From Streptomyces sp. H39-S7 (GTDB taxonomy: Bacteria; Actinomycetota; Actinomycetes; Streptomycetales; Streptomycetaceae), in contig NZ_JAPVLU010000008.1 in NCBI RefSeq assembly GCF_027158205.1, positions 62,001 through 126,000 of the forward strand: a stretch of DNA of 64,000 nucleotides, written 5' to 3'. The notes beneath the pieces were generated by a model, which was not told where the DNA came from, did no database searches, and saw only the letters and a program-made list of their open reading frames with translations. The position numbers and the translations under genes are program-made. Below, piece by piece: positions 51,730 through 60,830 of this stretch (the stretch's first letter is position 1; every line of letters starts with the position of its first letter).

Positions 51730-52713
51730 ATGGCCGTGTCGACCGAATCACCACCTACCAGCAGAACGGCCACGGCCCCGGCCGCCCGCGGGCCCTCCCG
51801 GTTCGCCTGGCGCCGCCTGGAGCGCACCTCCTCGCCCTACCTCTACATCGCCCCGTTCTTCCTGGTCTTCGCCGTCTTCGGCCTCTTCCCCCTGCTGTAC
51901 ACCGCGTACGTCTCCCTGACCGGATGGCGGGCGGACACCGAAGGCAGCGAGCACACCTTCGTCGGACTGGACAACTACCGGGCACTGCTGCACGACCAGT
52001 TCTTCTGGAACGCGCTGAAGAACACCCTGGGCATCGGTGTCCTGTCGACCGTTCCGCAACTGCTGCTCGCGCTCGGCCTGGCCCACCTGCTCAACTACCG
52101 GCTGCGCGGCCGCACCTTCATCCGCATGGGAGTGCTGCTGCCGAACGTCACCTCGGTGGCCGCCGTCACCATCATCTTCGTCCAGCTCTTCGGGCGGGAC
52201 TACGGGCTGGTGAACTGGGTGCTCGGCCTGTTCGGGGTCGGCCACACCGACTGGCAGGCCGGCACCCTGTCCTCCTGGGTCGGCATCTCCTGCATCGTCA
52301 CCTGGCGCTGGACCGGCTACAACGCCCTGATCTACCTCGCCGCCATGCAGGCCGTGCCGTTCGAGCTCTACGAGGCCGCCGCCATCGACGGGGCGAGCCG
52401 GTGGCGGCAGTTCCGCAGCATCACCATCCCGATGCTGCGCCCGACGATCCTGTTCACCGTCATCACCTCCACCATCGGGGCGCTCCAGATGTTCGGCGAA
52501 CCATTGCTGTTCAGCGCCAGCCAGACACCCATGGCAGGCGGTTCGCAACACCAGTTCCAGACGATGGCGCTCTACACGTACGACCAGTTCTGGGGGAAGT
52601 TCAAGTACGGCTACGGGGCCGCGATCTCCTGGGCGATGTTCCTGGTGATCGTCCTCATTGTCGCGCTGAACTTCGTCCTCGCGCGACGCATGAAGGGAGT
52701 CGACGCCGCATGA
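51730..52713 (+). CDS. CUT1 ABC transporter permease (MalF-like)
   Basis: 327 residues. A cytoplasmic N-terminus of about 35 residues precedes six membrane helices (first at SPYLYIAPFFLVFAVFGLF), with the EAA loop ELYEAAAIDGASRWRQFRSI near residue 220. It forms the channel with the next gene. The ATG at 51730 has AAGGAG eleven bases upstream. The stop overlaps the next start by four bases. Confidence 0.92.
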   Translation: MAVSTESPPTSRTATAPAARGPSRFAWRRLERTSSPYLYIAPFFLVFAVFGLFPLLYTAYVSLTGWRADTEGSEHTFVGLDNYRALLHDQFFWNALKNTLGIGVLSTVPQLLLALGLAHLLNYRLRGRTFIRMGVLLPNVTSVAAVTIIFVQLFGRDYGLVNWVLGLFGVGHTDWQAGTLSSWVGISCIVTWRWTGYNALIYLAAMQAVPFELYEAAAIDGASRWRQFRSITIPMLRPTILFTVITSTIGALQMFGEPLLFSASQTPMAGGSQHQFQTMALYTYDQFWGKFKYGYGAAISWAMFLVIVLIVALNFVLARRMKGVDAA

Positions 52714-53630
52714 GCGCCCCCGTTCCCCTCACCGGCACCACCCGCCCCACGCATCAGGGCCCCGCCCCCCGGCAGCCGCGCCGGCCGACCCGCCGGCGGG
52801 CCCGCAACAGTCAGCTCACCGCCGGGCGGGGCATCTACGCCGTCCTGGCCGTGGTGGTCGCGCTCTCCCTCTTCCCGCTCTACTGGACGGTGGTGGCCGC
52901 GTCCCGCGACAACGCCTCGATCACCCGCATGCCACCCGTCCTGCTGCCCGGATCCCGGCTGTGGTCCAACATCGGCCGGGTCTTCAGCCAGTCCGACATG
53001 CAACTGGCCCTGCTCAACTCGGTGATCGTCGCCTCATTGGTGACGGTCTCGGTGATCGCCACCTCGACCCTGGCCGGTTTCGCCTTCGCGAAGCTGCGCT
53101 TCCGGGGCCGCAACGGCCTGCTCGGTGCCGTCGTGGCGACGATGATGGTGCCCACCCAGCTCGGCATCATCCCGCTCTACATCATGATGGCGAACTGGCT
53201 GCACTGGACCGACCATCTGCAGGCCCTGATTGTCCCGTCCATAGCCAATGCCTTCGGCGTCTTCTTCATGCGCCAGTACCTCGTCACCGCCGTCCCCGAC
53301 GAACTGCTCGACGCCGGACGCATGGACGGCTGCACCACCCGCGGACTGGCCTGGCACGTCGTGGTGCCGGCCGCCCGCCCCGCGATGGCGGTGCTGGGAA
53401 TGCTGACGTTCATGGCCACCTGGAACGACTTCTACTGGCCCAAGGTCGTCATGACGCAGCAGAACCCCACCGTCCAGCTGTCGCTGTCGGAACTGGCCAG
53501 CGGCTACTTCCGGGACAACTCACTCGTACTCGCCGGCACGCTGGTCTCCAGCCTGCCGATCATCGTGGTCTTCCTTCTGATGGGCCGCCAGATCCTCGAC
53601 GGAATCATGCAGGGAGCGATGAAGGGATGA
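52710..53630 (+). CDS. CUT1 ABC transporter permease (MalG-like)
   Basis: 306 residues with a long basic, Pro-rich N-terminus (PRQPRRPTRRRARNSQ), six membrane helices and the EAA loop ELLDAGRMDGCTTRGLAWHV (EAA itself is degenerate, LDAG). It partners the permease upstream and overlaps both neighbours by four bases. Translation of importer and GH3 enzyme is therefore tightly coupled. Confidence 0.92.
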   Translation: MSAPVPLTGTTRPTHQGPAPRQPRRPTRRRARNSQLTAGRGIYAVLAVVVALSLFPLYWTVVAASRDNASITRMPPVLLPGSRLWSNIGRVFSQSDMQLALLNSVIVASLVTVSVIATSTLAGFAFAKLRFRGRNGLLGAVVATMMVPTQLGIIPLYIMMANWLHWTDHLQALIVPSIANAFGVFFMRQYLVTAVPDELLDAGRMDGCTTRGLAWHVVVPAARPAMAVLGMLTFMATWNDFYWPKVVMTQQNPTVQLSLSELASGYFRDNSLVLAGTLVSSLPIIVVFLLMGRQILDGIMQGAMKG

Positions 53631-56170
53631 CCGTGACCGCTCAGGACCCCACAGAACCGTCCGTCCCCACCGCCCCCCTACCCCAGGGCGCCGCACTACC
53701 GTCCGCCGAGGAGCTGGACCGGCTGATCGCCAAGCTCGACCTGCCCGCGAAGGTGCGGCTGCTCTCCGGCTCCGCGGTCTTCCGCACTCCGGCGGAGCCC
53801 GCCGTCGGGCTGCGGGCCATGACGTTCTCCGACGGCCCGGTCGGGGTGCGGGGCGAGCGCTGGGACGAACGCGACGCCGCTCTCACCCTGCCCTCCCCCA
53901 CGGCGCTCGCCGCCTGCTGGGACGAGCAACTGGTCGAGGAGCTGGGCGGGCTGCTGGCGGGCGAGGCGCGCCGCAAACGGATCGACGTCCTGCTCGCGCC
54001 CACCCTCAACCTGCACCGCTCCCCGGTCGGCGGCCGGCACTTCGAGTGTTTCTCCGAGGACCCGCTGCTCACCGGCCGCACCGGCGCCGCATATGTACGC
54101 GGGGTGCAGGGCGGCGGGGTGGCGGCCACCGCCAAGCACTACGTGGCCAACGACTCCGAGACCGAACGCCTCACCCTGGACGCGCACATCGACGAGCGCA
54201 CCCTGCGGGAGGTGTACCTGGCGCCCTTCGAGGCCGCCGTCCGGGCCGGTGCCTGGGTGGTGATGTCGGCGTACAACGCCGTCAACGGTACGGCGATGTC
54301 GGAGAGCCCGCTGCTCGACGAGCCGCTGAAGGGCGAGTGGGGCTTCGACGGCCTGGTGGTGTCGGACTGGGGCGCGGTGCGCTCCACCGCCGCCTCGGCC
54401 CGCGCGGCGCAGGACCTGTCGATGCCGGGGCCGAACGCCCTGTGGGGCGCGGCGCTGGTGCGGGCGGTCGAGGACGGCACCGTCCCCGAGGCGGCGATCG
54501 ACGCCAAGATCCGCCGCATCCTGCGGCTCGCCGCCCGCGTCGGCGCGCTGGCCGGCCAACCGCCCCGCCCCGTGCCGCCGCCCGCGCCCTCCCCCGAGGC
54601 CGCCCGGACCCTGCTGCGCCGGGCCGTCGCCGCCGGGGCGGTGCTGCTCCGCAACGAGGACGCGCTGCTGCCGCTGGAGCGCGCGCGGCTGCGATCGGTC
54701 GCGGTCATCGGGCCGAACGCCGCCGCGGCCCGGATCCAGGGCGGGGGCAGCGCCGGTGTCTTCCCCGTCGCCGCGCTCTCCCCCATGGAGGGCATCCGCG
54801 GCGCGCTGGAGGGCATCGCCGAGGTCCGGCACTGCGCGGGCGTCTTCCTCACCGCCCGCCCGACGCCGCTGTCGGCCCGCAACGCCTACAACCCGCGCAC
54901 CGGTGAGCCCGGAGTCCTGGTGCGCTACCTCAATGACGCGGACGTCGAGGTCCACGTCGAGCAGCGGCTCAGCGGCCGGATCCTGGAACCCACCGACGCC
55001 GGCGCCGACATCAGCGCGGCGACGACCGTCGAGGTCAGCGCCGTGCTGCGGCCGGACCGGTCCGGCGCGTGGCAGTTCGCGGTGGTGGGACTCGGCCAGG
55101 TGAGCCTGCGGGTCGACGGCCGGACGCTGATCGACGAGTACGTGACACCCGAGTCCCGGGACCCCACCTACCTCCACGTCGCGCCGTCCTTCCGGCAGGT
55201 CCCCTGCCAGGTCGAAGCCGGCCAGGACGTACGACTGGTCGCACGGCGCCGGATGGAGGCCGATTCCGGGTACCCGGTGGCGCTGGCCGCCGACCCGCCG
55301 CGGCGCGACGAGGACGCGGAGCTGGCCGCGGCCGTGGAGCTCGCGCGCTCCGCGGACCTGGCGATCGTGGTGGTCGGTACCACCGACGAGTTCGAGAGCG
55401 AGGGATTCGACCGCCCGGGGCTGGCCCTGCCGGGGCGTCAGGACGAGCTGGTGGCCGCCGTCGCCGCGGCCAATCCGCGGACCGTGGTGATCGTGAACTC
55501 CGGCGGACCGGTCGAGCTGCCGTGGCGGGAGGCGGTGCCGGCCATCCTCCTCGGCTGGTTCCCCGGCCAGGAGGCGGGCGACGGGCTGGCCGACGTGCTC
55601 TTCGGCGCCGCTGAGCCGGGCGGCCGGCTCCCCACCACCTGGGCGGCCCGCACCGAGGACGTCCCGGTGCTCGACACCGTGCCCGTCGACGGCGTCCTGC
55701 GGTACGCGGAAGGCCCCCGCATCGGCTACCAGGCCTGGCTGCACGCGACGAACGAGCCGGCCTTCTGGTTCGGGCACGGCCTCGGCTACACCCGGTGGAG
55801 CTACGAGGGCCTCTCGGCCCCCGCGGAGCTCGCGGCGGGGGCCGCCCTGACGGTCCACGTCCGGCTGCGCAACACCGGCGCGCGGGCGGGCCGCGAAGTG
55901 GTACAGGTCTACCTCTCCCGCCCGCCGGACGCCTCGTCTCGCGGCCCGGAGCGCCGGCTCGCGGGGTACGCCGCCGTCCGCGCCGAACCGGGCGAGACGG
56001 TGACAGCGGCCGTCCGCGTCGATCCGCGCGCCTTCCAGTACTGGTCGCCCGAGCATGCCGGCTGGCGCACCGAACCCGGCGACGTCGCCCTGTTCGCCGG
56101 ATCCTCGTCGGCCGAACTGCCGCTGCGCGCCGGGCTCACGGTGACGGCGGAGCCAGAACCCCCGTCCTGA
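53627..56170 (+). CDS. GH3 beta-glucosidase with PA14 domain (cytoplasmic)
   Basis: 847 residues and no signal peptide. The GH3 barrel carries the substrate pocket KHYVANDSE (about residue 170) and the nucleophile Asp247 in GLVVSDWGA. A PA14-like insert (roughly 420-560, RYLNDADVEVHVEQRL) sits within the second domain, followed by a fibronectin III-like C-terminus (GAALTVHVRLRNTGARAGRE). PA14-bearing GH3 enzymes act on short beta-glucosides and related sugars. It would hydrolyse oligosaccharides delivered by the importer encoded directly upstream. Confidence 0.93.
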   Translation: MTVTAQDPTEPSVPTAPLPQGAALPSAEELDRLIAKLDLPAKVRLLSGSAVFRTPAEPAVGLRAMTFSDGPVGVRGERWDERDAALTLPSPTALAACWDEQLVEELGGLLAGEARRKRIDVLLAPTLNLHRSPVGGRHFECFSEDPLLTGRTGAAYVRGVQGGGVAATAKHYVANDSETERLTLDAHIDERTLREVYLAPFEAAVRAGAWVVMSAYNAVNGTAMSESPLLDEPLKGEWGFDGLVVSDWGAVRSTAASARAAQDLSMPGPNALWGAALVRAVEDGTVPEAAIDAKIRRILRLAARVGALAGQPPRPVPPPAPSPEAARTLLRRAVAAGAVLLRNEDALLPLERARLRSVAVIGPNAAAARIQGGGSAGVFPVAALSPMEGIRGALEGIAEVRHCAGVFLTARPTPLSARNAYNPRTGEPGVLVRYLNDADVEVHVEQRLSGRILEPTDAGADISAATTVEVSAVLRPDRSGAWQFAVVGLGQVSLRVDGRTLIDEYVTPESRDPTYLHVAPSFRQVPCQVEAGQDVRLVARRRMEADSGYPVALAADPPRRDEDAELAAAVELARSADLAIVVVGTTDEFESEGFDRPGLALPGRQDELVAAVAAANPRTVVIVNSGGPVELPWREAVPAILLGWFPGQEAGDGLADVLFGAAEPGGRLPTTWAARTEDVPVLDTVPVDGVLRYAEGPRIGYQAWLHATNEPAFWFGHGLGYTRWSYEGLSAPAELAAGAALTVHVRLRNTGARAGREVVQVYLSRPPDASSRGPERRLAGYAAVRAEPGETVTAAVRVDPRAFQYWSPEHAGWRTEPGDVALFAGSSSAELPLRAGLTVTAEPEPPS

Positions 56171-56172
56171 GA

Positions 56173-56220
56173 CCGGTCCTCAATCCGCCGCCTGCCCGGC
56201 GCCGCCACTTTGAGGACCGG
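56173..56220. terminator. Hairpin terminator after the GH3 gene
   Basis: Perfect 11-base arms (56173-56183 and 56210-56220) with a 26-base GC-rich loop, two bases past the stop. Confidence 0.65.
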
Positions 56221-56664
56221 CCCGGGCCGGCACGTTCGTCCGCCCCCGCGCGGACCTTCAGCGGGTGTGCCCTCCGGTCCTGACCCCGGGGGGCACACCA
56301 GGCGCCGCACCACGGACCCGGCATCCGTGACTCCGCACGCGGCTCCCCGGACGATCGGTTTACGTGTCGCCTTCCGGCCCGCCCACCGGAACGCCCGCCG
56401 GATCGCGCGCCGCCCGCTCGTCCGACCCAGCATGCCCTGAGGTGTGTCCGAGCGAGGCGGAGTGCGACAGAAGATGCGTCGGGGACGGTCACCTGCGCTC
56501 GCTCCCGTGCTGAATTTGGTCGTACCTGTCGCCGCTCGGCGTTCGTCCGGGCCGCGCGCGCGGTAGCAAGGACGGGATCACCGGCGACCGCCCGCGCGGC
56601 ATCCCGGCAGGTCGCGCGTCCGGTGTGCCAACCGTCCGCGCTCGACTTCCACCCAGGGGGCTTC
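56221..56664. other. Non-coding stretch without a recognised gene
   Basis: Between the GH3 terminator and the broken secreted-protein gene I see no open frame with plausible start, codon use and family signal on either strand, no tRNA and no clear operator. It marks the right edge of the sugar locus. Confidence 0.5.
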
Positions 56665-57203
56665 ATGACCTTCACCCGTTTACGCGCCTGCGCCACCACC
56701 GCGGCCACCCTCGCGGCACTCACCCTCGGCTCGGGCCAGGCGCTCGCCGACCATCCCAGCCCAGTGGCACTCCCGCACCCACCGCCCACGGCTTCGCGTA
56801 CGACCTCCGCACCGGGGCATGGACCGACCTCGGCGACCGGATGTTCGCCCAGACCCGCGTGAGCGGCGACACCGCTGTCGGTTCGGACGGCCGCAGCGCC
56901 TGCACCGTCGATCTCACCACGGGCGTCCGGACGGCACTGGGCTCGAACCAGGGCCGCACCAGGATCGAAGGGATCAGCGGGAAGCTCGTCATCGGCGAGA
57001 CCTACCCCACCCCCACTCTCGCCTTCGCGTACCGCACCGACACCCGCACGACCACGCTGCTGCCCGCGGCCGGCGGCCTCGTCTCCGTCGCGAACGGCGC
57101 CGACCGGAGGGGCTTCGTCACCGGGACCGCGGCGACCACCACCGACCCCGACACCGTCAACTCCACCTATCACGCCGTCCTGTGGACCCCGCACACCGGC
57201 TGA
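56665..57203 (+). pseudogene. Frameshifted remnant of a secreted HAF-like repeat protein
   Basis: A signal peptide (MTFTRLRACATTAATLAALT, cut after ALA) starts at 56665 behind AGGGGG, but its frame breaks up between about 56755 and 56790. The rest continues in another frame from HGFAYDLRTGAWTDLGDRMF to VLWTPHTG, with two repeats of the pattern found in extracellular HAF-family proteins (AFAYRTDTRTTTLLP). A single-base loss would explain the switch. Only about 140 residues of repeat remain, so the gene also looks truncated. No function can be assigned. Confidence 0.65.
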
Positions 57204-57414
57204 CCGGCCGAGGCGGCTGAACCGGGCGTCCCCGCGCGTGCCGCTCCTCAGGATTCCTGATCGATGGCGGGCACCGGGTGCTCCGTTGCGGTGAGATGCC
57301 ATTTATGTCCCGGCAAAGTCGGCGTGTTGGGGCGGTTTTCGAGGTGAATGTGTGGGCTTGATCCTCGGGTCTGTGCCGCAACCGGTGCGGTGCTCACTCG
57401 ACAAGGAGATTTTG

Positions 57415-57825
57415 ATGTCGCGTTTCGCCAAGGCCACCACGGTGGTCGCGGTCATGGGGTCCGCTCTGTTCGCCGGTGCGGGCATGGCCGCCGCCGACGC
57501 GGGTGCGCAGGCAGCAGCCATCGGTTCGCCCGGCGTCCTGTCCGGCAACGTGCTGCAGGTTCCCGTGCACATCCCGATCAACCTCTGCGGCAACTCCGTG
57601 AACGTGATCGGCCTGCTGAACCCGGCGTTCGGCAACACCTGCGTGAACGGCTCCGGTCACGACAAGTCCGGCGATGACGGGCGCAACAACGACCACGGTC
57701 GCCCGCACGGCTCGCACGGCCCGCAGGCCGGCCAGGAGACCCACGGCCAGCACAGCGAGCACGGCCAGCAGACCGGCCACCAGAGCCACAACCAGCACGG
57801 CGACAAGGACGACTGCGAGCACTGA
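57415..57825 (+). CDS. Chaplin with a hydrophilic His-rich tail
   Basis: 136 residues. The signal peptide is followed by a full chaplin domain (GSPGVLSGNVLQVPVHIPIN, then LCGNSVNVIGLLNPAFGNTC) with the two cysteines that form the internal disulfide. Chaplins assemble into amyloid-like fibrils that coat aerial hyphae. Unlike the usual short chaplins, which end soon after the domain, this one has about 60 more residues rich in His, Gly, Asp and Gln (HGSHGPQAGQETHGQHSEHG) and no sortase motif. The ATG follows AAGGAG by eight bases (tttg spacing). It stands alone with terminators on its right. Confidence 0.93.
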   Translation: MSRFAKATTVVAVMGSALFAGAGMAAADAGAQAAAIGSPGVLSGNVLQVPVHIPINLCGNSVNVIGLLNPAFGNTCVNGSGHDKSGDDGRNNDHGRPHGSHGPQAGQETHGQHSEHGQQTGHQSHNQHGDKDDCEH

Positions 57826-57845
57826 TTCGCGGCGTGTCCGACGGT

Positions 57846-57876
57846 GTGCCGGACCTTCCCGTACAAGGTCCGGCAC
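57846..57876. terminator. Hairpin terminator after the chaplin gene
   Basis: Perfect 12-base arms (57846-57857 and 57865-57876) around a 7-base loop, 20 bases past the stop. Confidence 0.75.
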
Positions 57877-57907
57877 GCCGCGCGGCACCCTTCGATCCGT
57901 GAACGTC

Positions 57908-57940
57908 GACGGGCCCGGCGGCACGCCCGCCGGGCCCGTC
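57908..57940. terminator. Second hairpin, serving the convergent epimerase gene
   Basis: Perfect 14-base arms (57908-57921 and 57927-57940) around five bases, 14 bases past the epimerase stop on the minus strand. Confidence 0.75.
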
Positions 57941-57954
57941 GGCCCTGGGGCCGG

Positions 57955-58941
57955 TCAGTCCAGCGCGGCCAGCAGTTCGCGCTCGCGTTCGCTGCTCAAC
58001 CCCGCGCGGCGGGGCCGGTCCAGGCCCTGCTCCCGCTCCCAGCGCAGGATGTCCGCCAGCAGTTCGGCCCGGGGCCGGTGCCGCAGGCCGGCCGCGCCCG
58101 CCGCGTCGCCGTTGCGGTCGCTGAAGCCGATCCAGTCCGGGTCCGCCATCCACATCGCGAGCGACTCGGGGCCCATGAACTCGCCCACCTCCTGGGCGAG
58201 CAGCCACTCCCGGCCGGCCTCCACGAGCCGTCCGGTGTGGCCGCCGATCTCCCGCGACATCGCGAGCCACTGCCCGAAGGGCACGACCGGCCCGACCGCG
58301 TTGTAGGTCCCCGTCGTCCCGTTCTCCGCGCAGAGGACCAGCCACGCCGCGAGGTCCCGGGCATCGACCGCCTGGGTCGGCACGTCGAGGGAGTCGGGCA
58401 CGAGCAGCGGCGCCAGCGGCTCGCGGGCCGACCGCGCGACCCAGTACCCGGTGCGGCCGGTGTGGTCGCCCGGGCCGCCGATCAGCCCCGCGCGGGCGAT
58501 GAGCAGCCGGTCCGCCACCACGGCCGTCGAGGCCTGCTCGCACGCCACCTTGGCCTGCCCGTACTCCTCGCGCTCGACCTCGTCCCCCTCCGCCGCCGGG
58601 AGCAGTTCGGCGGACTCGTCCGCGTCCGGCTGCCCGTGCGTCGCGTACGCGCTGACCGACGACACGTACGTCCAGTGACCAGCGCGTTCGGCGAGTGCCG
58701 CCAGCGCCGCGCGGACGAAGCCGGGCTGCCACGACACCTCGAACACGGCGTCCCAGTCCTGGTCCGCCAGACTCTCGTAGGCCGACGCGTCGCGCCGGTC
58801 CGCGGTGACCAGGGTCGCGCCCTCGGCCACTTCGCCGCTCTCCCCGCGGGCCAGGCACGTCACCCGGTGCCCGCGCTCCAGTGCCTGTCGCGAGACCTCG
58901 CGACCCAGCCATGCCGTCCCGCCCAACACCAAGATTTTCAT
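57955..58941 (-). CDS. NAD-dependent epimerase/dehydratase family protein
   Basis: 328 residues of the extended short-chain dehydrogenase type. The Rossmann glycine motif is [20 protein letters not shown], with [10 protein letters not shown] for the catalytic Ser. The expected YxxxK is [11 protein letters not shown], so the Tyr and Lys are present. C-terminal sequence ([14 protein letters not shown]) is that of isoflavone reductase-like or sugar-nucleotide epimerases common in Streptomyces. The substrate is unknown. The ATG at 58941 fits the fold start; upstream in-frame sequence is not family-like. Confidence 0.85.
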   Translation of the reverse strand: MKILVLGGTAWLGREVSRQALERGHRVTCLARGESGEVAEGATLVTADRRDASAYESLADQDWDAVFEVSWQPGFVRAALAALAERAGHWTYVSSVSAYATHGQPDADESAELLPAAEGDEVEREEYGQAKVACEQASTAVVADRLLIARAGLIGGPGDHTGRTGYWVARSAREPLAPLLVPDSLDVPTQAVDARDLAAWLVLCAENGTTGTYNAVGPVVPFGQWLAMSREIGGHTGRLVEAGREWLLAQEVGEFMGPESLAMWMADPDWIGFSDRNGDAAGAAGLRHRPRAELLADILRWEREQGLDRPRRAGLSSERERELLAALD

Positions 58942-59225
58942 CGGGCCACTCAAACACCGGCCGCCGGCCCGCGCGACCGGACTTCGCCGACAGCGCAGAG
59001 GTTCACCGAGAGCGAAGCGCTCCGTCCGTCCCGTTGCGGCGTTCCGGTGAAGACCAAGGCCCCTGCGGGGTCGCGAGGGTGACACGCGCCGGAATCCCCG
59101 CACGACAACTACCCATAGGGGAGGCTTATCCCGTTCGTCCCCCGCCTGGGGGGTCGTGGCTGTCGGCTTCAGGCGGTACCGACCCGGTACCTGCCCGCTC
59201 CGGCAACCTGTCGAGAGGACCGCGG

Positions 59226-59633
59226 ATGTCTGTGTTCAAGCGCCGGATCGCCGCCGGAGTCAGTGCCGTCGCCCTCATCGGGGGCGGGTTGCTCACGCTG
59301 GCTCCCGTCGCCGACGCGGCGGCCGGCGCACCGGTGGTGTGCGACACGGGCAGCGCCATGAGCAAGAAGACCGCGCACAACGGGAACATGATCATCGAGC
59401 TGCGTTACAACGCGGCCAGCCGGTGCGCCTGGGGCCGGATCAGCAGGGCGCAGGTGAAGAACCAGGTATGGGTGGACCGCTCGTCCAACGGCGGTTCGAC
59501 GTGGACGGGTCCGATGGGGATGAAGCACCTGGAGTCCGGCACGGGCACGTACACGACCGCCTTCAACGACGCCGGCTACGTCATGCGGGCCTGCGGCTAC
59601 AACGGCAGGACCGTCTGCACCGGCTGGTACTGA
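59226..59633 (+). CDS. Small secreted DUF2690-like protein
   Basis: 135 residues with a signal peptide ending at VADAAA. The mature domain has the DUF2690 pattern: a first cysteine ([14 protein letters not shown]), the strand [17 protein letters not shown], and a closing [13 protein letters not shown]. The four cysteines probably pair. DUF2690 proteins are widespread in Streptomyces, often secreted and of unknown role. The ATG follows GAGAGGA. Confidence 0.8.
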   Translation: MSVFKRRIAAGVSAVALIGGGLLTLAPVADAAAGAPVVCDTGSAMSKKTAHNGNMIIELRYNAASRCAWGRISRAQVKNQVWVDRSSNGGSTWTGPMGMKHLESGTGTYTTAFNDAGYVMRACGYNGRTVCTGWY

Positions 59634-59641
59634 CGGGCTCG

Positions 59642-59675
59642 CGTGCCGGTCCGCGCCCCCGCGTGGACCAGCACG
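59642..59675. terminator. Imperfect hairpin between convergent genes
   Basis: An imperfect stem (CGTGC.GGTCC against GGACC.GCACG, with further GC pairs inside) fills the 44-base gap between the DUF2690 gene and the CDF transporter gene. Confidence 0.45.
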
Positions 59676-59677
59676 TG

Positions 59678-60715
59678 TCAGCGACCCGCGGGGTGCTCCG
59701 CGGCCGCCCCGTCGAGGAGTTCCCGGTCCCGGCCGGCCCGGGAGCGGTCCTCGTCGGAGGCGTCGGTGATGTCGAGGAAGACATGGTCGGCGGTGGGCCA
59801 CCTCTCCCGCATCTCGCCCTTGATCCGGCCGGAGATCTCCTCGACCTCCTCACTGTCCAGCCCGCCCACCAGGTCCACCCGTGCGGCGACCAGCGTGGAG
59901 TCCATCCCCAGCCGCATCGTCAGCAGCGAGGTGACGGCGTCGACCTCGGGCTGCTCGGCCAGGAAAGCCCGTATCCGCAGTTGCATCCCCGGATCGACGG
60001 CCTCGCCGATCAGCTGTCCGCGGGCGTCCTTGCCGAGCCGGTAGGCGACGTAGATGAGCAGGACGCCGATGGCCAGCGACGCGCCGGCCTCCCACTGCAC
60101 CTGCCCGGTGACCATGTGCAGCGCCATGCCGGCGATGGCCAGCAGCACACCGATCACCGCTGTGCCGTCTTCGGCCAGCACGGTCCGCAGGGCCGGATCC
60201 TCGGCCAGCCGGATCTGCTGGAGCAGGCCGCGTCCCGCCTCGCGGGCCTGCCCGCGCAGCTGGAGCAGCGCCTTCGCCAGCGACGCCGCCTCGGCGAGCA
60301 GCGCGACGACCAGGACACCCAGCCCCACCAGATAGCCGGAATGGCTCTCCTCGCCGCTCGACCGCAGCGCTTCGACGCCCTGGAAGACCGAGAAGCAGCC
60401 GCCCATCGTGAAGATTCCCACCGCGGCGAGCAGCGACCAGAAGAACCGGTCCTTGCCGTAGCCGAAGGGGTGCTCGTTGTCCGGCGCACGCTTGCTGCGC
60501 TTGAGGGAGGCGAGCAGGAACACCTCGTTCAGGCTGTCCGCCACGGAGTGGGCGGCCTCGGACAGCAGGGCGGGGGATCCGGCGAAGAGTCCACCGACCG
60601 CCTTGGCGACGGCGATGACCAGATTGGCACCGAGCGCCATGAGAATCGTGACCCTGGTCTTGCCGTCCTCCCCGGACGAGCCACCCACGACCGCCTTGCC
60701 GGACTGCTCTGTCAT
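59678..60715 (-). CDS. Cation diffusion facilitator (CDF) transporter
   Basis: 345 residues with five or six membrane helices. The metal site motif is SEAAHSVADSLNE (HxxxD), and HPFGYGKDRFFWS follows helix two as in the FieF/YdfM branch. The C-terminal cytoplasmic domain (LTMRLGMDSTLVAARVDLVG) has the ferredoxin-like CDF fold. Such proteins export zinc, iron, manganese or other divalent metals in exchange for protons. The start at 60715 places the first helix near residue 25. No metal regulator is adjacent. Confidence 0.88.
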   Translation of the reverse strand: MTEQSGKAVVGGSSGEDGKTRVTILMALGANLVIAVAKAVGGLFAGSPALLSEAAHSVADSLNEVFLLASLKRSKRAPDNEHPFGYGKDRFFWSLLAAVGIFTMGGCFSVFQGVEALRSSGEESHSGYLVGLGVLVVALLAEAASLAKALLQLRGQAREAGRGLLQQIRLAEDPALRTVLAEDGTAVIGVLLAIAGMALHMVTGQVQWEAGASLAIGVLLIYVAYRLGKDARGQLIGEAVDPGMQLRIRAFLAEQPEVDAVTSLLTMRLGMDSTLVAARVDLVGGLDSEEVEEISGRIKGEMRERWPTADHVFLDITDASDEDRSRAGRDRELLDGAAAEHPAGR

Positions 60716-60830
60716 CAGCGGACTGTCCTCCCGATCGCTCCTGTCGGCTTCGCCTACCCCTGCCGGACACCCGCACACCCGGCCCGGTGCCGCGCCGTCA
60801 CGCCTCGGCGATCGGCCCGCGGGCGGCAGG

